Of a stretch of 64,000 nucleotides of DNA, positions 1 to 8,684 are shown one piece after another. The translations under genes and the position numbers were made by a program. How positions within the stretch are numbered: the stretch's first letter is position 1; the number at the start of each line of letters is the position of its first letter. The notes under the pieces were generated by a model that was given only the letters and a program-made list of their open reading frames with translations, made no database searches and was not told the DNA's origin. Location of the stretch: NCBI RefSeq assembly GCF_000504285.1, contig NZ_KI632511.1:6368154-6432153 (forward strand). Reading direction: 5' to 3'. The stretch is from Actinospica robiniae DSM 44927 (GTDB taxonomy: Bacteria; Actinomycetota; Actinomycetes; Streptomycetales; Catenulisporaceae).

Positions 1-882
1 AGCTTCGACCCGACCGTGGCCCGCTCGGCCGAGCTGCTCCAGACCCAGCTCGACCGGTTCGAGGAGCTGCTGGCGGACCTGCTGGAGATCAGCCGCTTCG
101 ACGCCGGCGCCGCGGTGCTCGACGCCGAACCGGTGGACCTGCGGCTGCTGTGCCAGAAGGTGGTGGACACGGCCGCGCCGCTGGCCGAGCGCAAGGGCAG
201 CCGGGTGGTCACCCGCTTCCCGGAGGACCCGGCGGTGGCCGAGGTGGACACCCGCCGGATCGACCGGATCCTGCGCAACCTGGTGGTCAACGCGATCGAG
301 CACGGCGAGGGCAAGGACGTGGTCGTCACCGTCGCGGGGGACGAGGACGCGGTCGCGGTGAGCGTGCGCGACTACGGTGTGGGGCTGCGCCCCGGCGAGT
401 CCTCGCTGGTGTTCAACCGGTTCTGGCGGGCCGACCCGGCCCGGGCCCGGACCACCGGCGGGACGGGCCTCGGCCTGTCCATCGCGCTCGAGGACGCCAA
501 GCTGCACCGCGGCTGGCTGCAGGCCTGGGGCGAGCCGGGCGGGGGCACCCAGTTCCGGCTGACCGTGCCGCGCACGGTGGGCACCGAGCTGCTGCACTCG
601 CCGATCCGGCTGGAGCCGGAGGACTCGCAGCACCATCAGCGGCACCGCCGGCTGCCGCCGGCCTCGTCGCAGACCCGCGGGCTGGTGCGCACGACCGCGG
701 CGCAGCCCTCGGCGCTCGCGAGCTCGGCCTCCCGGCTGGAGCTGACCACGAGCACCTTCGTGCTGCCCGGCCTGGACCCGGAGCCGGACGAGGCGCGGCC
801 GCCGGCCCCGCCGGCCGCGGATCAGGACAGCACCGCCGGCGACGAGGCCGGGCGGGCGCACGACGAGGGGGAACACGGGTGA
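1..882 (+). CDS. mtrB: Sensor histidine kinase MtrB, 3' part (5' end outside window)
   Basis: The reading frame is open from the first base, so the gene is cut by the window edge and the sensor, HAMP and phospho-acceptor histidine parts are missing. What remains starts in the second helix of the dimerisation domain (LLEISRFDAG), followed by an HATPase_c domain with the N box (NLVVNAIEHG), G1 (DYGVGL), F box (FNRFWR) and G2 (GGTGLGLSIA) motifs. A Pro/Ala/Glu-rich tail of about 95 residues follows. The kinase would phosphorylate the response regulator MtrA. The MtrB assignment rests on lpqB following with a one-base overlap, the standard actinobacterial arrangement. Confidence 0.9.
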   Translation, partial: SFDPTVARSAELLQTQLDRFEELLADLLEISRFDAGAAVLDAEPVDLRLLCQKVVDTAAPLAERKGSRVVTRFPEDPAVAEVDTRRIDRILRNLVVNAIEHGEGKDVVVTVAGDEDAVAVSVRDYGVGLRPGESSLVFNRFWRADPARARTTGGTGLGLSIALEDAKLHRGWLQAWGEPGGGTQFRLTVPRTVGTELLHSPIRLEPEDSQHHQRHRRLPPASSQTRGLVRTTAAQPSALASSASRLELTTSTFVLPGLDPEPDEARPPAPPAADQDSTAGDEAGRAHDEGEHG

Positions 883-2711
883 TGACCGGGCGCGGCCTCG
901 GACGGCCGCTGCGGGTGGCCGCGCTCGGCGCGCTGGCGGCGTGCACGGCCGGCTGTGTGGGCCTGCAGACGAGCGGGCCGGTCACTCCGGTGACGCAGGC
1001 GGACCTCGGCGGCTCGGACGTGCGCACGCTGCCCTCGCCGCCGTTCCCGGGGGAGCAGCCGAGCGCGATCGTCGCCGCCTTCCTGCAGTCGGCGGCCAGC
1101 GGGTCGGAGAACCTCGCCACCACCGACGCCTATCTGACCGGCTCCGCCGTGCAGGAGTGGAAGCAGGACCAGGACAACGTCCTCGTGCTCGCCGACGGCA
1201 GCCAGGGTTCGGCGAACCCGGGCGGCTCGGTCTCCGACGACGTGACGTTCGCGACCGAGACCTTCACCGGGGACCTCGTCGGCACGCTGGACGAGAACCA
1301 GCAGTACCAGGCGCAGGCGGTCGCCATGCAGTACACCTTCGAGCTGACGAAGACGAAGCAGGGCTTCCGGATATCCCATCTGCCCGACGATTTCGGCGTG
1401 GTGGTCCAGCAGAACGATTTCGTCTCCGAATACGCCCTGCAGGACATCTACTTCGGCAACGCGGCGCTCAACAACACCAAGCTGATCCCGACTCAGGTGT
1501 ACCTGCCCGCGAGCGACACCGATCTGGTCGCCGCGAACAAGCTCACCGATCTGGAGCTGCTCGGCGTGCCGGCCCGCCTCGGGTCGGCGGCGAGCAGCGG
1601 CGTGGGCAAGGCGGTGCGCAAGGGCTCCGTGCAGTTCGAGGCCGACGACACGATCCAGGTGACCCTGGCCGGGACGCCCTGCTCCAAGCCGCACGCGGAC
1701 TGCGACCAGTTCGCCATGCAGCTGGCGGCGACCTTCAGCAACGGCCTGAGCAGCACGAAGGTGAACATGGTGCGGGTCCTCGACGCCGGGGACTCGGCGT
1801 CGGGCCAGGCGAACGCCCCCAGCGCGAGCTACGACTACGGCGTCGGCGGCCGGGCCGAGAAGGTCCCCAACGTCTACATGGTCTCCGCGGACGGCCAGGT
1901 GGAGCTGATCAGCCTCAACCCGAGCTCGACCGGGGGCACGAACGCGCCCAAGGTGGTGGCGATCGGGCCGGGCAAGACCAAGTTCGGCCACGTCGCGGTG
2001 CAGCCCGGGCAGACCCGGCTCAATCTCGCGCTGACCAGCCAGGACGGCAAGAACCTGTATCTGGTCAACCAGGTGCCCTACACCGGCGGTCTGCACGCGG
2101 TGTTCACCGGCCAGGACATCTCCTCGCTCAGCTGGGACGAGTCCGGCCACCTGTGGTTCACCGCGGTGAGCAACGGCGTCACCCAGGTCTACCGCTACAG
2201 CGACGGGAACTACTACCAGGTCCAGCTCGAGGGGCTCACCGGTGAGGTGAAGTCGGTCGCCGCCGCGCCCGACTCGGACCGGGTGGCGGTCGCCTACAGC
2301 GCCGGCGGCTCGTCCGATTCCCCCGAGTCGATCGTGATCGGCGCGGCGGCCGTCCAGCCCGACGGCACCGGGACGCTCGACCTCACCGACGCGGAGACCG
2401 TGGTCGACTCCTGGAACGACATCTCCGACTTCGGCTGGTACAACGAGGATTCGCTCGCGGTGCTGGGCACCCCGGCCACCGCGGCCTCGCTGCGGCTCTA
2501 CCGGCTCTACGCCGACGGGTCGCCGGTCTACGACGCGCTGACCCAGCAGCAGGTCGAACCGAGCCCGGTCACCGACACCACGGCCATGTGCTGGAACGCC
2601 GACGGGCAGCCGATCGTCTCGACCAAGGAGGGCAAGCTCTACGAGCTGTCCGTGGAGGGACAGGACGCGCAGCCGTTGACGGACGGCCCGGTCTCCTCGC
2701 CGAGCTACTGA
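882..2711 (+). CDS. lpqB: Lipoprotein LpqB
   Basis: This is a 609-aa secreted lipoprotein of the LpqB family, a partner of the MtrAB two-component system in actinobacteria. The N-terminus has a basic start and a hydrophobic stretch ending in a lipobox (LAAC at Cys21, or TAGC at Cys25). A GerMN-like region occupies roughly residues 170-300 and a propeller-like C-terminal region follows, as usual for the family. The ATG at 882 overlaps the mtrB stop (TGATG). GAGGGGG at 865-871 is the ribosome binding site. An in-frame GTG at 879 is a less likely start. Confidence 0.92.
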   Translation: MTGRGLGRPLRVAALGALAACTAGCVGLQTSGPVTPVTQADLGGSDVRTLPSPPFPGEQPSAIVAAFLQSAASGSENLATTDAYLTGSAVQEWKQDQDNVLVLADGSQGSANPGGSVSDDVTFATETFTGDLVGTLDENQQYQAQAVAMQYTFELTKTKQGFRISHLPDDFGVVVQQNDFVSEYALQDIYFGNAALNNTKLIPTQVYLPASDTDLVAANKLTDLELLGVPARLGSAASSGVGKAVRKGSVQFEADDTIQVTLAGTPCSKPHADCDQFAMQLAATFSNGLSSTKVNMVRVLDAGDSASGQANAPSASYDYGVGGRAEKVPNVYMVSADGQVELISLNPSSTGGTNAPKVVAIGPGKTKFGHVAVQPGQTRLNLALTSQDGKNLYLVNQVPYTGGLHAVFTGQDISSLSWDESGHLWFTAVSNGVTQVYRYSDGNYYQVQLEGLTGEVKSVAAAPDSDRVAVAYSAGGSSDSPESIVIGAAAVQPDGTGTLDLTDAETVVDSWNDISDFGWYNEDSLAVLGTPATAASLRLYRLYADGSPVYDALTQQQVEPSPVTDTTAMCWNADGQPIVSTKEGKLYELSVEGQDAQPLTDGPVSSPSY

Positions 2712-2840
2712 CCCAGGCCGAGCGGCCGGCAGACTCCTGCGTCCGCGGTACCGCGACCAGGCGGGGCGCGTGGATCCGCGGCGCGCGGCGCACGTCGGCG
2801 CATCCGTGCGTGCGCTTGCGGATCGGCGCGCTCGTGGGTA

Positions 2841-2870
2841 CTGACGTCTGCTCAGCGGCCGCCCTATCAT
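2841..2870 (+). promoter_or_regulatory. Candidate comF promoter, leaderless
   Basis: CTGACG at 2841-2846 and TATCAT at 2865-2870 are spaced 18 bases apart. The ATG of comF begins 8 bases after the -10 hexamer, so transcription probably starts at or next to the start codon, giving a leaderless mRNA. No Shine-Dalgarno sequence is visible there. Inferred from sequence only. Confidence 0.45.
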
Positions 2871-2877
2871 CAGTCAG

Positions 2878-3597
2878 ATGAGGCTCAAGAGCTGGGGACT
2901 GCTGCTGGCTGACCTGCTGCTGCCGCTGGAATGCGCGGGTTGCGGCGAGTCGAGGTCCCGATCCGGGCTGGCCGGGCTGTGCACCCTGTGCGCGCTGAGC
3001 CTGTCCGGTCCGCCGCTGCCCGCCCGGCTGCCGCGGCCGGAGGCCGGGCTGGGCCCGGTGCCGCCGGTGCACGCGCTCGCGGCGTACCTGGACCCGGTGC
3101 CGGAGATCATCATCGCGCAGAAGGAGCACGGCCGGCTCGACCTCGCCCGCCCGCTCGGCGAGGAGCTGGCCCGGGCGGCGGAGGCGGCCGCGGCCGGGGC
3201 CGACCCGCTCTGGCTGGTGCCGGTGCCCTCGACCCGCGCGGCCACGCTGCGGCGCGGCCAGGACCCGATGCTGCGGATGGCCCGGGTGGCCGCCCGGCGG
3301 CTGCGCGAGTCCGGCCGCAGCGCCGCGGTGCTGCCCGCGCTCACCCACCGGCGCAAGGTGGCCGACCAGGCCGGGCTCGGCCGCCGGGCGCGGGCCGAGA
3401 ACCTGGCCGGCGCGCTCGCCGTGCGCGGGGGCAGCGCGCGGCTGCTCGGGGAGCGGGCCGTGGTGCTCCTGGACGACGTGGTCACCAGCGGGGCGACGCT
3501 GGCCGAGGCGGCCCGGGCGCTGAGCGCGGCCGGGAGCACGCCGGTGGGCGCCGCGGTGCTGGCCGCGTCCCGGTTGCGCCAGAGCCCGTCGCGGTGA
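2878..3597 (+). CDS. comF: ComF-family phosphoribosyltransferase
   Basis: The 239-aa protein begins with a Cys-rich zinc-ribbon-like part (CAGCGES, then CTLC at about residues 37-40). It ends in a type I phosphoribosyltransferase domain with the PRPP-binding signature VVLLDDVVTSGATL. The family includes the competence protein ComFC/GntX. The biochemical role in actinobacteria is not established, though a link to DNA uptake or nucleotide metabolism is usually proposed. Position between lpqB and hpf matches other actinomycetes. The ATG at 2878 is favoured by the promoter just upstream. Confidence 0.85.
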   Translation: MRLKSWGLLLADLLLPLECAGCGESRSRSGLAGLCTLCALSLSGPPLPARLPRPEAGLGPVPPVHALAAYLDPVPEIIIAQKEHGRLDLARPLGEELARAAEAAAAGADPLWLVPVPSTRAATLRRGQDPMLRMARVAARRLRESGRSAAVLPALTHRRKVADQAGLGRRARAENLAGALAVRGGSARLLGERAVVLLDDVVTSGATLAEAARALSAAGSTPVGAAVLAASRLRQSPSR

Positions 3598-3677
3598 ACG
3601 CTGGGTGTATCTCATCTTTCACCCGCGTGGATGAGCGGGAGCCGCTTGGCTCTACCGTATGCGGGCCCAGGGGATTA

Positions 3678-3698
3678 GTTTCCTGAATACGAGGAAAC
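3678..3698. promoter_or_regulatory. Inverted repeat GTTTCCT-N7-AGGAAAC upstream of hpf
   Basis: Two perfect 7-base arms (3678-3684 and 3692-3698) surround GAATACG. The site lies about 150 bases before the hpf start in an otherwise geneless 250-base stretch. Its symmetry and location suggest an operator or a small hairpin, but I recognise no regulator for this sequence. Confidence 0.35.
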
Positions 3699-3848
3699 AC
3701 GATCAGCCAGGGGCGGCCCGCGGGGCCGCGCTACCCGAACCGATCCGCTCTAAACGAGAGGCTTCTATCCCCGCATTTCCATTCATCCGCGGATGGTTCG
3801 GGCGTATGGTCGATCAAGCCTGACGGAACGAGCGAGAGGGATGCACCC

Positions 3849-4529
3849 GTGGAGATCGTCGTGAAGGGTCGCAAGGCTGAGGTGACCGACAGGTTCCGCA
3901 AGCACGTCGAGGAGAAGCTCAGCCGGGTCGAGCGCTACGACCACAAGGTGATCAGCCTCGACGTCGAACTCTCGAAGGAGCGCAACCCCCGTCAGAACGG
4001 CCGCTCGGAGCGGGTCGAGCTCACCATGCGCACCCGCGGGCCGGTGATCCGTGCGGAGGCCTGCGCCCAGGACGCCTACGCCGCGCTGGACATGGCCGTC
4101 GGCAAGCTCGAGGCGCGGATGCGCCGGGCCGCCGACCGGCGCCGGGTGCACCACGGCCGGCGCAGCCCGGTCTCGGTGGCGGTGGCCACCGCGGATCTGG
4201 CCGGGCCCGAGGCCGGCGACTTCCTGCCGCCGAGCGAGACCCGGGTGGGCGGGCACGAGCGGCACATGGTCGGCTCGATCGAGGTCGAGGGCGAGGGGCC
4301 GCTGGTGGTGCGGGAGAAGACCCACGCGGCCCGGCCGATGGCCCTGGACCAGGCGCTCTACGAGATGGAGCTGGTCGGCCACGACTTCTTCCTGTTCGTG
4401 GACTCGGAGAGCAAACTGCCCTCGGTGGTCTACCGCAGGCGCGGCTACGACTACGGCGTGATCCGTCTCGACGAGGACGCGTCCCACTACAGCCAGTACG
4501 AGGCGGAACTCGGCCGGGCCGCGGCCTGA
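3849..4529 (+). CDS. hpf: Ribosome hibernation promoting factor, long form
   Basis: The protein has 226 aa. Residues 1-110 form the S30AE/HPF domain (MEIVVKGRKAEVTDRF, then YDHKVISLDVELS). A linker follows, and a C-terminal dimerisation domain (about 165-220) carries the conserved stretch MALDQALYEMELVGHDFFLF. Long HPFs bind the 30S subunit and drive 100S ribosome dimers in stationary phase or stress. The start is GTG at 3849, with GAGAGGG about 8 bases upstream. Neighbours comF and a LuxR-type regulator match other actinomycetes. Confidence 0.93.
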   Translation: MEIVVKGRKAEVTDRFRKHVEEKLSRVERYDHKVISLDVELSKERNPRQNGRSERVELTMRTRGPVIRAEACAQDAYAALDMAVGKLEARMRRAADRRRVHHGRRSPVSVAVATADLAGPEAGDFLPPSETRVGGHERHMVGSIEVEGEGPLVVREKTHAARPMALDQALYEMELVGHDFFLFVDSESKLPSVVYRRRGYDYGVIRLDEDASHYSQYEAELGRAAA

Positions 4530-4573
4530 CCCCGCCGATCCGGTAGAGTGATCCGCCCGCTCGCGGCCCCGCG

Positions 4574-4614
4574 CGTGCAAGTGTGCGTATGCACGTCGCG
4601 CGGAGGGCTATTAT
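4574..4614 (+). promoter_or_regulatory. Inverted repeat and TATTAT -10 candidate before the response regulator
   Basis: CGTGCA (4574-4579) and TGCACG (4590-4595) form an inverted repeat with a 10-base spacer. TATTAT at 4609-4614 is an A+T-rich hexamer in very GC-rich sequence, about 105 bases before the regulator's start. It could be a -10 element with an operator just upstream. No good -35 match is visible. Confidence 0.35.
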
Positions 4615-4718
4615 CAGGAGTCATCGACCCCAGACGATGATGGTCCGACTACGCGGTGTGTCCGGTCGAGTTCCGGCCGGACACACGGCGAGCGGTGGAG
4701 TCCGAGGGAGGGGCTTGG

Positions 4719-5447
4719 ATGACCGGGACTCGGCCAGGGCCCGCGGTGCCGGCGCAGCGCGGAGACGACGAACCGATCAGGGTTCTGCTGGTGGACGACC
4801 ACGCGCTGTTGCGCCGGGGGCTGGACATCGTGCTGCAGACCGAGCCGGACATCGCCGTGGTCGGCGAGGCGGCGGACGGCAGCGAGGCGGTGGCCAAGGC
4901 GGCCGAGCTGCTGCCGGACCTGGTGCTGCTCGACGTCAAGATGCCCTCGCGCGACGGGATCGGCGGCGGGATCCAGGCCGCCGCGGCGATCAAGGAGGTC
5001 GCCCCGTCCACCCGGATCGTCATGCTCACCATGAGCGAGGAAGAGGACGACCTCTACCAGGCGATCAAGGCCGGGGCGTCGGGCTACCTGCTCAAGGGCA
5101 TCGCCCCACACGAGATCGCCGACTCGATCCGCGCCGTGGTCGGCGGCCAGTCGCTGATCTCCCCGCCCATGGCGGCGAAGCTGCTGACCGAGTTCGCCAC
5201 CATGGTGCGCCACGGCGAGGACCGCAAGAACCCGGGCCCGCCGGCGCCGCGGCTGACCGACCGCGAGCTCGAGGTGCTCAAGCTGATCGCCACCGGCGCG
5301 AACAACAGCAAGATCGCCAAGACCCTGTTCATCAGCGAGAACACGGTCAAGAACCACGTGCGCAACATCCTGGAGAAGCTCCAGCTGCACTCGCGGATGG
5401 AAGCGGTCATGTACGCCGTCCGCGAGAAGATCCTCGACCTGCCCTGA
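4719..5447 (+). CDS. NarL/FixJ-family response regulator
   Basis: The protein has 242 aa from the ATG at 4719, chosen because GAGGGAGGGG lies 5-15 bases before it; the frame is open further upstream. The receiver domain (about 20-135) has the acidic pair D26-D27, phospho-acceptor D72 in LVLLDVKMP, and a conserved K in YLLKG. A LuxR-type helix-turn-helix follows at about 180-240 (LTDRELEVLKLIATGANNSKIAKTLF). It is a DNA-binding response regulator without an adjacent kinase gene. A related regulator sits beside hpf in Streptomyces. Target genes are unknown. Confidence 0.85.
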   Translation: MTGTRPGPAVPAQRGDDEPIRVLLVDDHALLRRGLDIVLQTEPDIAVVGEAADGSEAVAKAAELLPDLVLLDVKMPSRDGIGGGIQAAAAIKEVAPSTRIVMLTMSEEEDDLYQAIKAGASGYLLKGIAPHEIADSIRAVVGGQSLISPPMAAKLLTEFATMVRHGEDRKNPGPPAPRLTDRELEVLKLIATGANNSKIAKTLFISENTVKNHVRNILEKLQLHSRMEAVMYAVREKILDLP

Positions 5448-5557
5448 CCCTCCGTCAGGCGCGCCGTCCGGCCCGCGCGGCAACGCGTTGGCGGCCGGGT
5501 GCGCGCATACGGCATCATGGATCGCGATCCCTCGCCCAGGGCGGAGGAACGCGGCGA

Positions 5558-5628
5558 TCCCGGGTCGTCTAGCGGCAGGACATCAGATTTTGGTTCTGAG
5601 TACGGAGGTTCGAATCCTCCCCCGGGAG
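5558..5628 (+). tRNA. tRNA-Gln (anticodon TTG)
   Basis: The cloverleaf is complete. The acceptor stem pairs TCCCGGG (5558-5564) with CCCGGGA (5621-5627). The anticodon stem pairs TCAGA with TCTGA around loop TTTTGGT, giving anticodon TTG at 5590-5592. The T arm is GGAGG-TTCGAAT-CCTCC. The discriminator is G5628. CCA is not fully encoded, so it would be added enzymatically. The gene lies directly upstream of glmU, as in Streptomyces. Confidence 0.95.
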
Positions 5629-5782
5629 CACCGAGGCCGTGCCCGCACACCGGCGTCGGACCCGGCGGCGGTGCGAAGCCGTGGCCTGGACGGCCTACCT
5701 GCAAGATCACGGCGGCACCCTGCGTTCACGGCCAGCCGGTAGGCTCGGCGGCGAAACCCTCGTCGACGTGGAGGCAGTCAAC

Positions 5783-7255
5783 GTGCCCACTGAGAATCGA
5801 CCCGCCGCGGTCATCGTCCTCGCCGCCGGCGGCGGTACCCGGATGAAATCGGCCACCCCCAAGGTGCTGCACGAACTGTGCGGACGGCCCCTGGTGGGCC
5901 ACGTCGTGGCGGCGGCCCGGGCGCTCGAGCCGCGGGAGCTCGCGGTGGTGGTGGGCCACGGGCGCGAGCAGGTGGCCGCGTACCTGGCCGAGGCGGAGCC
6001 GGCGGTGCGGGCCGTGGTCCAGGAGGAGCAGCACGGCACCGGGCACGCCACCCGCATCGCGATGGAGGCGCTGGGCGCCGAGCAGGAGCTCGACGGCACG
6101 GTCCTGGTCGTCACCGGCGACGCTCCGCTGCTCACCCCGGCCACCCTGCGCGCGCTGCTGGCCGCGCACGAGGGCGCCGGACGCGCGGTCACCGTGCTCA
6201 GCGCGATCGTGCCGGACCCGGCCGGCTACGGCCGGATCGTGCGTGAGGACGGGGCCGTGGTCGCGATCGTCGAGCAGCGGGACGCCGACGCCGCGCAGGC
6301 CGAGATCACCGAGATCAACTCCGGGCTGTTCGCCTTCGACGCCAAGGTGCTGCGCGAGGCCCTCGGCCGGGTCCGGCGGGACAACTCGCAGGGCGAGGAG
6401 TACCTGACCGACGTGCTCGGCATCGCCGTGCAGGACGGCCTGGCCGTCGGCGCGCACGTGGTCGAGGACTGGCACGAGACCCTGGGCGTGAACGACCGGG
6501 TGCAGCTGGCCGAGATGCGCCGGCTGCTCAACCGCCGGATCAACGAGCACTGGATGCGCGAGGGCGTGTCCGTCATCGACCCGGCCACCACCTTCATCGA
6601 CGTGCAGGTCACCCTCGAGCGCGACGCCGTGCTGCACCCCAACACCCAGCTGCACGGCACCACCGTGATCGGCGAGGGCGCCGAGGTCGGGCCGAACTGC
6701 ACGCTCACCGACACGATCGTGGGCACCGGCGCGGTGGTCGTCAACACCACCAGCGAGGGCGCCGAGATCGGCCCGGAGGCGACCGTCGGCCCGTACACCT
6801 ACCTGCGCCCCGGCACCCGGCTCGGCCTCCGCGCCAAGGCCGGCGGCTTCGTGGAGATGAAGAACGCGGAGCTCGGCGAGGGCTCGAAGGTGCCGCACCT
6901 GTCGTACGTCGGCGACACCCGCATCGGCGTCGGCTGCAACCTCGGCGCCGGCACCATCACGGCGAACTACGACGGCGTGGCCAAGCACCGCACCGAGATC
7001 GGCGACTACGTCTTCGTCGGTTCGAACAGCGTGCTGATCGCGCCGGTCAAGCTCGAGGACGGCGCGTTCGTCGCGGCCGGATCCGCGGTCAACAGCGCGG
7101 TCGGCCCCGGCGAGCTGGCCGTGGCCCGCGGCCGGCAGCGCAACATCGCCGGCTACATCGAGCGCAAGCGGCCCGGCAGCAAGGCCGCGCAGGCCGCCGC
7201 GCTCGCCCGCGAGGCCGGCCGGACCGGCTCGGCCGAGGAAGCGCCGGGCGACTGA
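5783..7255 (+). CDS. glmU: Bifunctional UDP-GlcNAc pyrophosphorylase / GlcN-1-P acetyltransferase GlmU
   Basis: The 490-aa enzyme carries out the last two steps of UDP-GlcNAc synthesis for peptidoglycan. The N-terminal uridylyltransferase half has the signature LAAGGGTRMKS and GTGHATR. The C-terminal half (from about residue 260) is a hexapeptide-repeat left-handed beta-helix ending with the acetyltransferase region (LGAGTITANYDG). GTG at 5783 is chosen because GGAGG (5770-5774) is 8 bases upstream and the conserved N-terminus begins a few residues later. The frame is open further upstream, but that stretch covers the tRNA. Confidence 0.95.
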   Translation: MPTENRPAAVIVLAAGGGTRMKSATPKVLHELCGRPLVGHVVAAARALEPRELAVVVGHGREQVAAYLAEAEPAVRAVVQEEQHGTGHATRIAMEALGAEQELDGTVLVVTGDAPLLTPATLRALLAAHEGAGRAVTVLSAIVPDPAGYGRIVREDGAVVAIVEQRDADAAQAEITEINSGLFAFDAKVLREALGRVRRDNSQGEEYLTDVLGIAVQDGLAVGAHVVEDWHETLGVNDRVQLAEMRRLLNRRINEHWMREGVSVIDPATTFIDVQVTLERDAVLHPNTQLHGTTVIGEGAEVGPNCTLTDTIVGTGAVVVNTTSEGAEIGPEATVGPYTYLRPGTRLGLRAKAGGFVEMKNAELGEGSKVPHLSYVGDTRIGVGCNLGAGTITANYDGVAKHRTEIGDYVFVGSNSVLIAPVKLEDGAFVAAGSAVNSAVGPGELAVARGRQRNIAGYIERKRPGSKAAQAAALAREAGRTGSAEEAPGD

Positions 7256-7260
7256 GCCGT

Positions 7261-7318
7261 CCGCACCGACGCCGAACGGCGGGTGCGGGGTCCGATCCCG
7301 GCAATCGGGATGAACCCC
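7261..7318 (+). terminator. Two consecutive hairpins downstream of glmU
   Basis: Hairpin 1 pairs CCGCACC (7261-7267) with GGTGCGG (7282-7288), with an inner GCCG-AA-CGGC stem. Hairpin 2 pairs GGGGT...ATCCCG (7287-7300) with CGGGAT...ACCCC (7306-7318) around loop GCAAT. They share a few bases, so they are alternatives or stack in series. There is no U-run, as is common for actinobacterial terminators. They separate glmU from prs. Confidence 0.5.
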
Positions 7319-7485
7319 ACACCGCCGTACGGTGTCCGGCGGGGTGAGGGCCGGACAATTTCTGCGACAATAGGGCGGGGCAGATCCCTCCGTCTGGCGA
7401 CGGAACGGGTGGCAGCCCCCGGTTCCACCGAATACGCCACAGGATCGGGCACAACCCGTCGAAGCCGTTAAGGGAGCATCTCGCA

Positions 7486-8463
7486 GTGACCGGGATCGAG
7501 GCCACCGGCCAGAAGAAACTGATGCTGTTCTCCGGCCGGGCGCATCCGGATCTGGCCGAGGCCGTGGCCGACCAGCTCGGCATAGAGCTCGCGCCGACCC
7601 AGGCCAGAGACTTCGCCAACGGCGAGATCTACGTCCGCTTCGAGGAGTCGGTGCGCGGCAGCGACGCGTTCGTGCTGCAGAGCCACGCCGCTCCGATCAA
7701 CCAGTGGATCATGGAGCAGCTGATCATGGTCGACGCGCTCAAGCGCGCCTCGGCCAAGACCATCACCGTGATCATGCCGTTCTACGGCTACGCCCGGCAG
7801 GACAAGAAGCACCGCGGCCGCGAGCCGATCTCGGCCCGGCTGATGGCGGACCTGTTCAAGCAGGCGGGCGCGAACCGGCTGATGGCCATCGACCTGCACA
7901 CCGACCAGATCCAGGGCTACTTCGACGGCCCGGTCGACCACCTGTGGGCGATGCCGCTGCTGGTCGACTACATCCGGGAGAACATCGACCGGGAGCGGCT
8001 GACCATCGTCTCCCCGGACGCGGGCCGGGTGAAGGTGGCGGACAAGTGGTGCGACAAGCTCGCCGCGCCGCTGGCCATCGTGCACAAGCGCCGCGACGTC
8101 AACGTGGCCAACCAGGTCTCCGTGCACGAGATCGTCGGCGACATCAAGGACCGGGTCTGCGTCCTGGTCGACGACATGATCGACACCGCCGGCACCATCT
8201 GCGCCGCCGCCGACGCGCTCTACGAGAACGGCGCGGCCGAGGTCGTCATAGTCGCCACCCACGCGGTCTTCTCCGGCCCGGCGGTGGACCGGCTCAAGAA
8301 CTCCCGGGTGAGCAAGGTCATCGTCACCGACACCCTGCCGCTGCCGGACGAGCGCCGCTTCGACAAGCTCACCGTGCTCTCGGTCGCCCCGATCGTGGCC
8401 CAGGCCATCTCGGAGGTCTTCGACAACGGCTCGGTGACCTCGATGTTCGAGGGCGTCGCCTAG
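7486..8463 (+). CDS. prs: Ribose-phosphate pyrophosphokinase
   Basis: The 325-aa enzyme makes PRPP from ribose-5-phosphate and ATP, feeding nucleotide, His and Trp synthesis. Visible motifs are the ATP/flexible-loop segment YGYARQDKKHRGREPIS, the DLHTDQIQGYF segment and the PRPP-binding loop VLVDDMIDTAGT. GTG at 7486 follows AAGGGAG (7470-7476). The order glmU-prs-rplY-pth is standard for actinomycetes. Length fits class I PRPP synthetases. Confidence 0.96.
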   Translation: MTGIEATGQKKLMLFSGRAHPDLAEAVADQLGIELAPTQARDFANGEIYVRFEESVRGSDAFVLQSHAAPINQWIMEQLIMVDALKRASAKTITVIMPFYGYARQDKKHRGREPISARLMADLFKQAGANRLMAIDLHTDQIQGYFDGPVDHLWAMPLLVDYIRENIDRERLTIVSPDAGRVKVADKWCDKLAAPLAIVHKRRDVNVANQVSVHEIVGDIKDRVCVLVDDMIDTAGTICAAADALYENGAAEVVIVATHAVFSGPAVDRLKNSRVSKVIVTDTLPLPDERRFDKLTVLSVAPIVAQAISEVFDNGSVTSMFEGVA

Positions 8464-8478
8464 ACCCCGCACGTTCGA

Positions 8479-8502
8479 GGGCGTGGCCGGGAGGCCGCGC
8501 CC
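8479..8502 (+). terminator. Hairpin downstream of prs
   Basis: GGGCGTGGCC (8479-8488) pairs with GGCCGCGCCC (8493-8502), with one G-U pair and a GGGA loop. It starts 15 bases after the prs stop. No U-tract follows. Confidence 0.45.
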
Positions 8503-8509
8503 GACCCGC

Positions 8510-8515
8510 TAGACT
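8510..8515 (+). promoter_or_regulatory. Candidate -10 element for rplY
   Basis: TAGACT matches the main sigma factor -10 consensus and lies just after the prs hairpin, about 170 bases before rplY. No convincing -35 is seen, so this is tentative. Confidence 0.35.
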
Positions 8516-8684
8516 TTCCGCAACGCCCGGCGAGGGAGTGGCCGGCGGCGCATCCGCGCTGCCGACGGGCTCCGTGATCGACGTGCTGATCGCGCTCCAG
8601 GCGCGGACGGGGCCACCCGCCGCGCGCGGGGTCGATTCGCCAGATCGTCCAGGCTGAAACCGACCCCACCAAGGAGGCATCACC

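Noticed and set aside
822-2870. 682-codon antisense frame opposite lpqB
   Set aside because: Long antisense frames are expected in high-GC coding DNA; composition is Arg/Gly/Val-rich without domains.
5499-5846. Open frame across the tRNA-Gln and the glmU start
   Set aside because: It runs through a complete tRNA and has no family features; it is an effect of GC-rich sequence.
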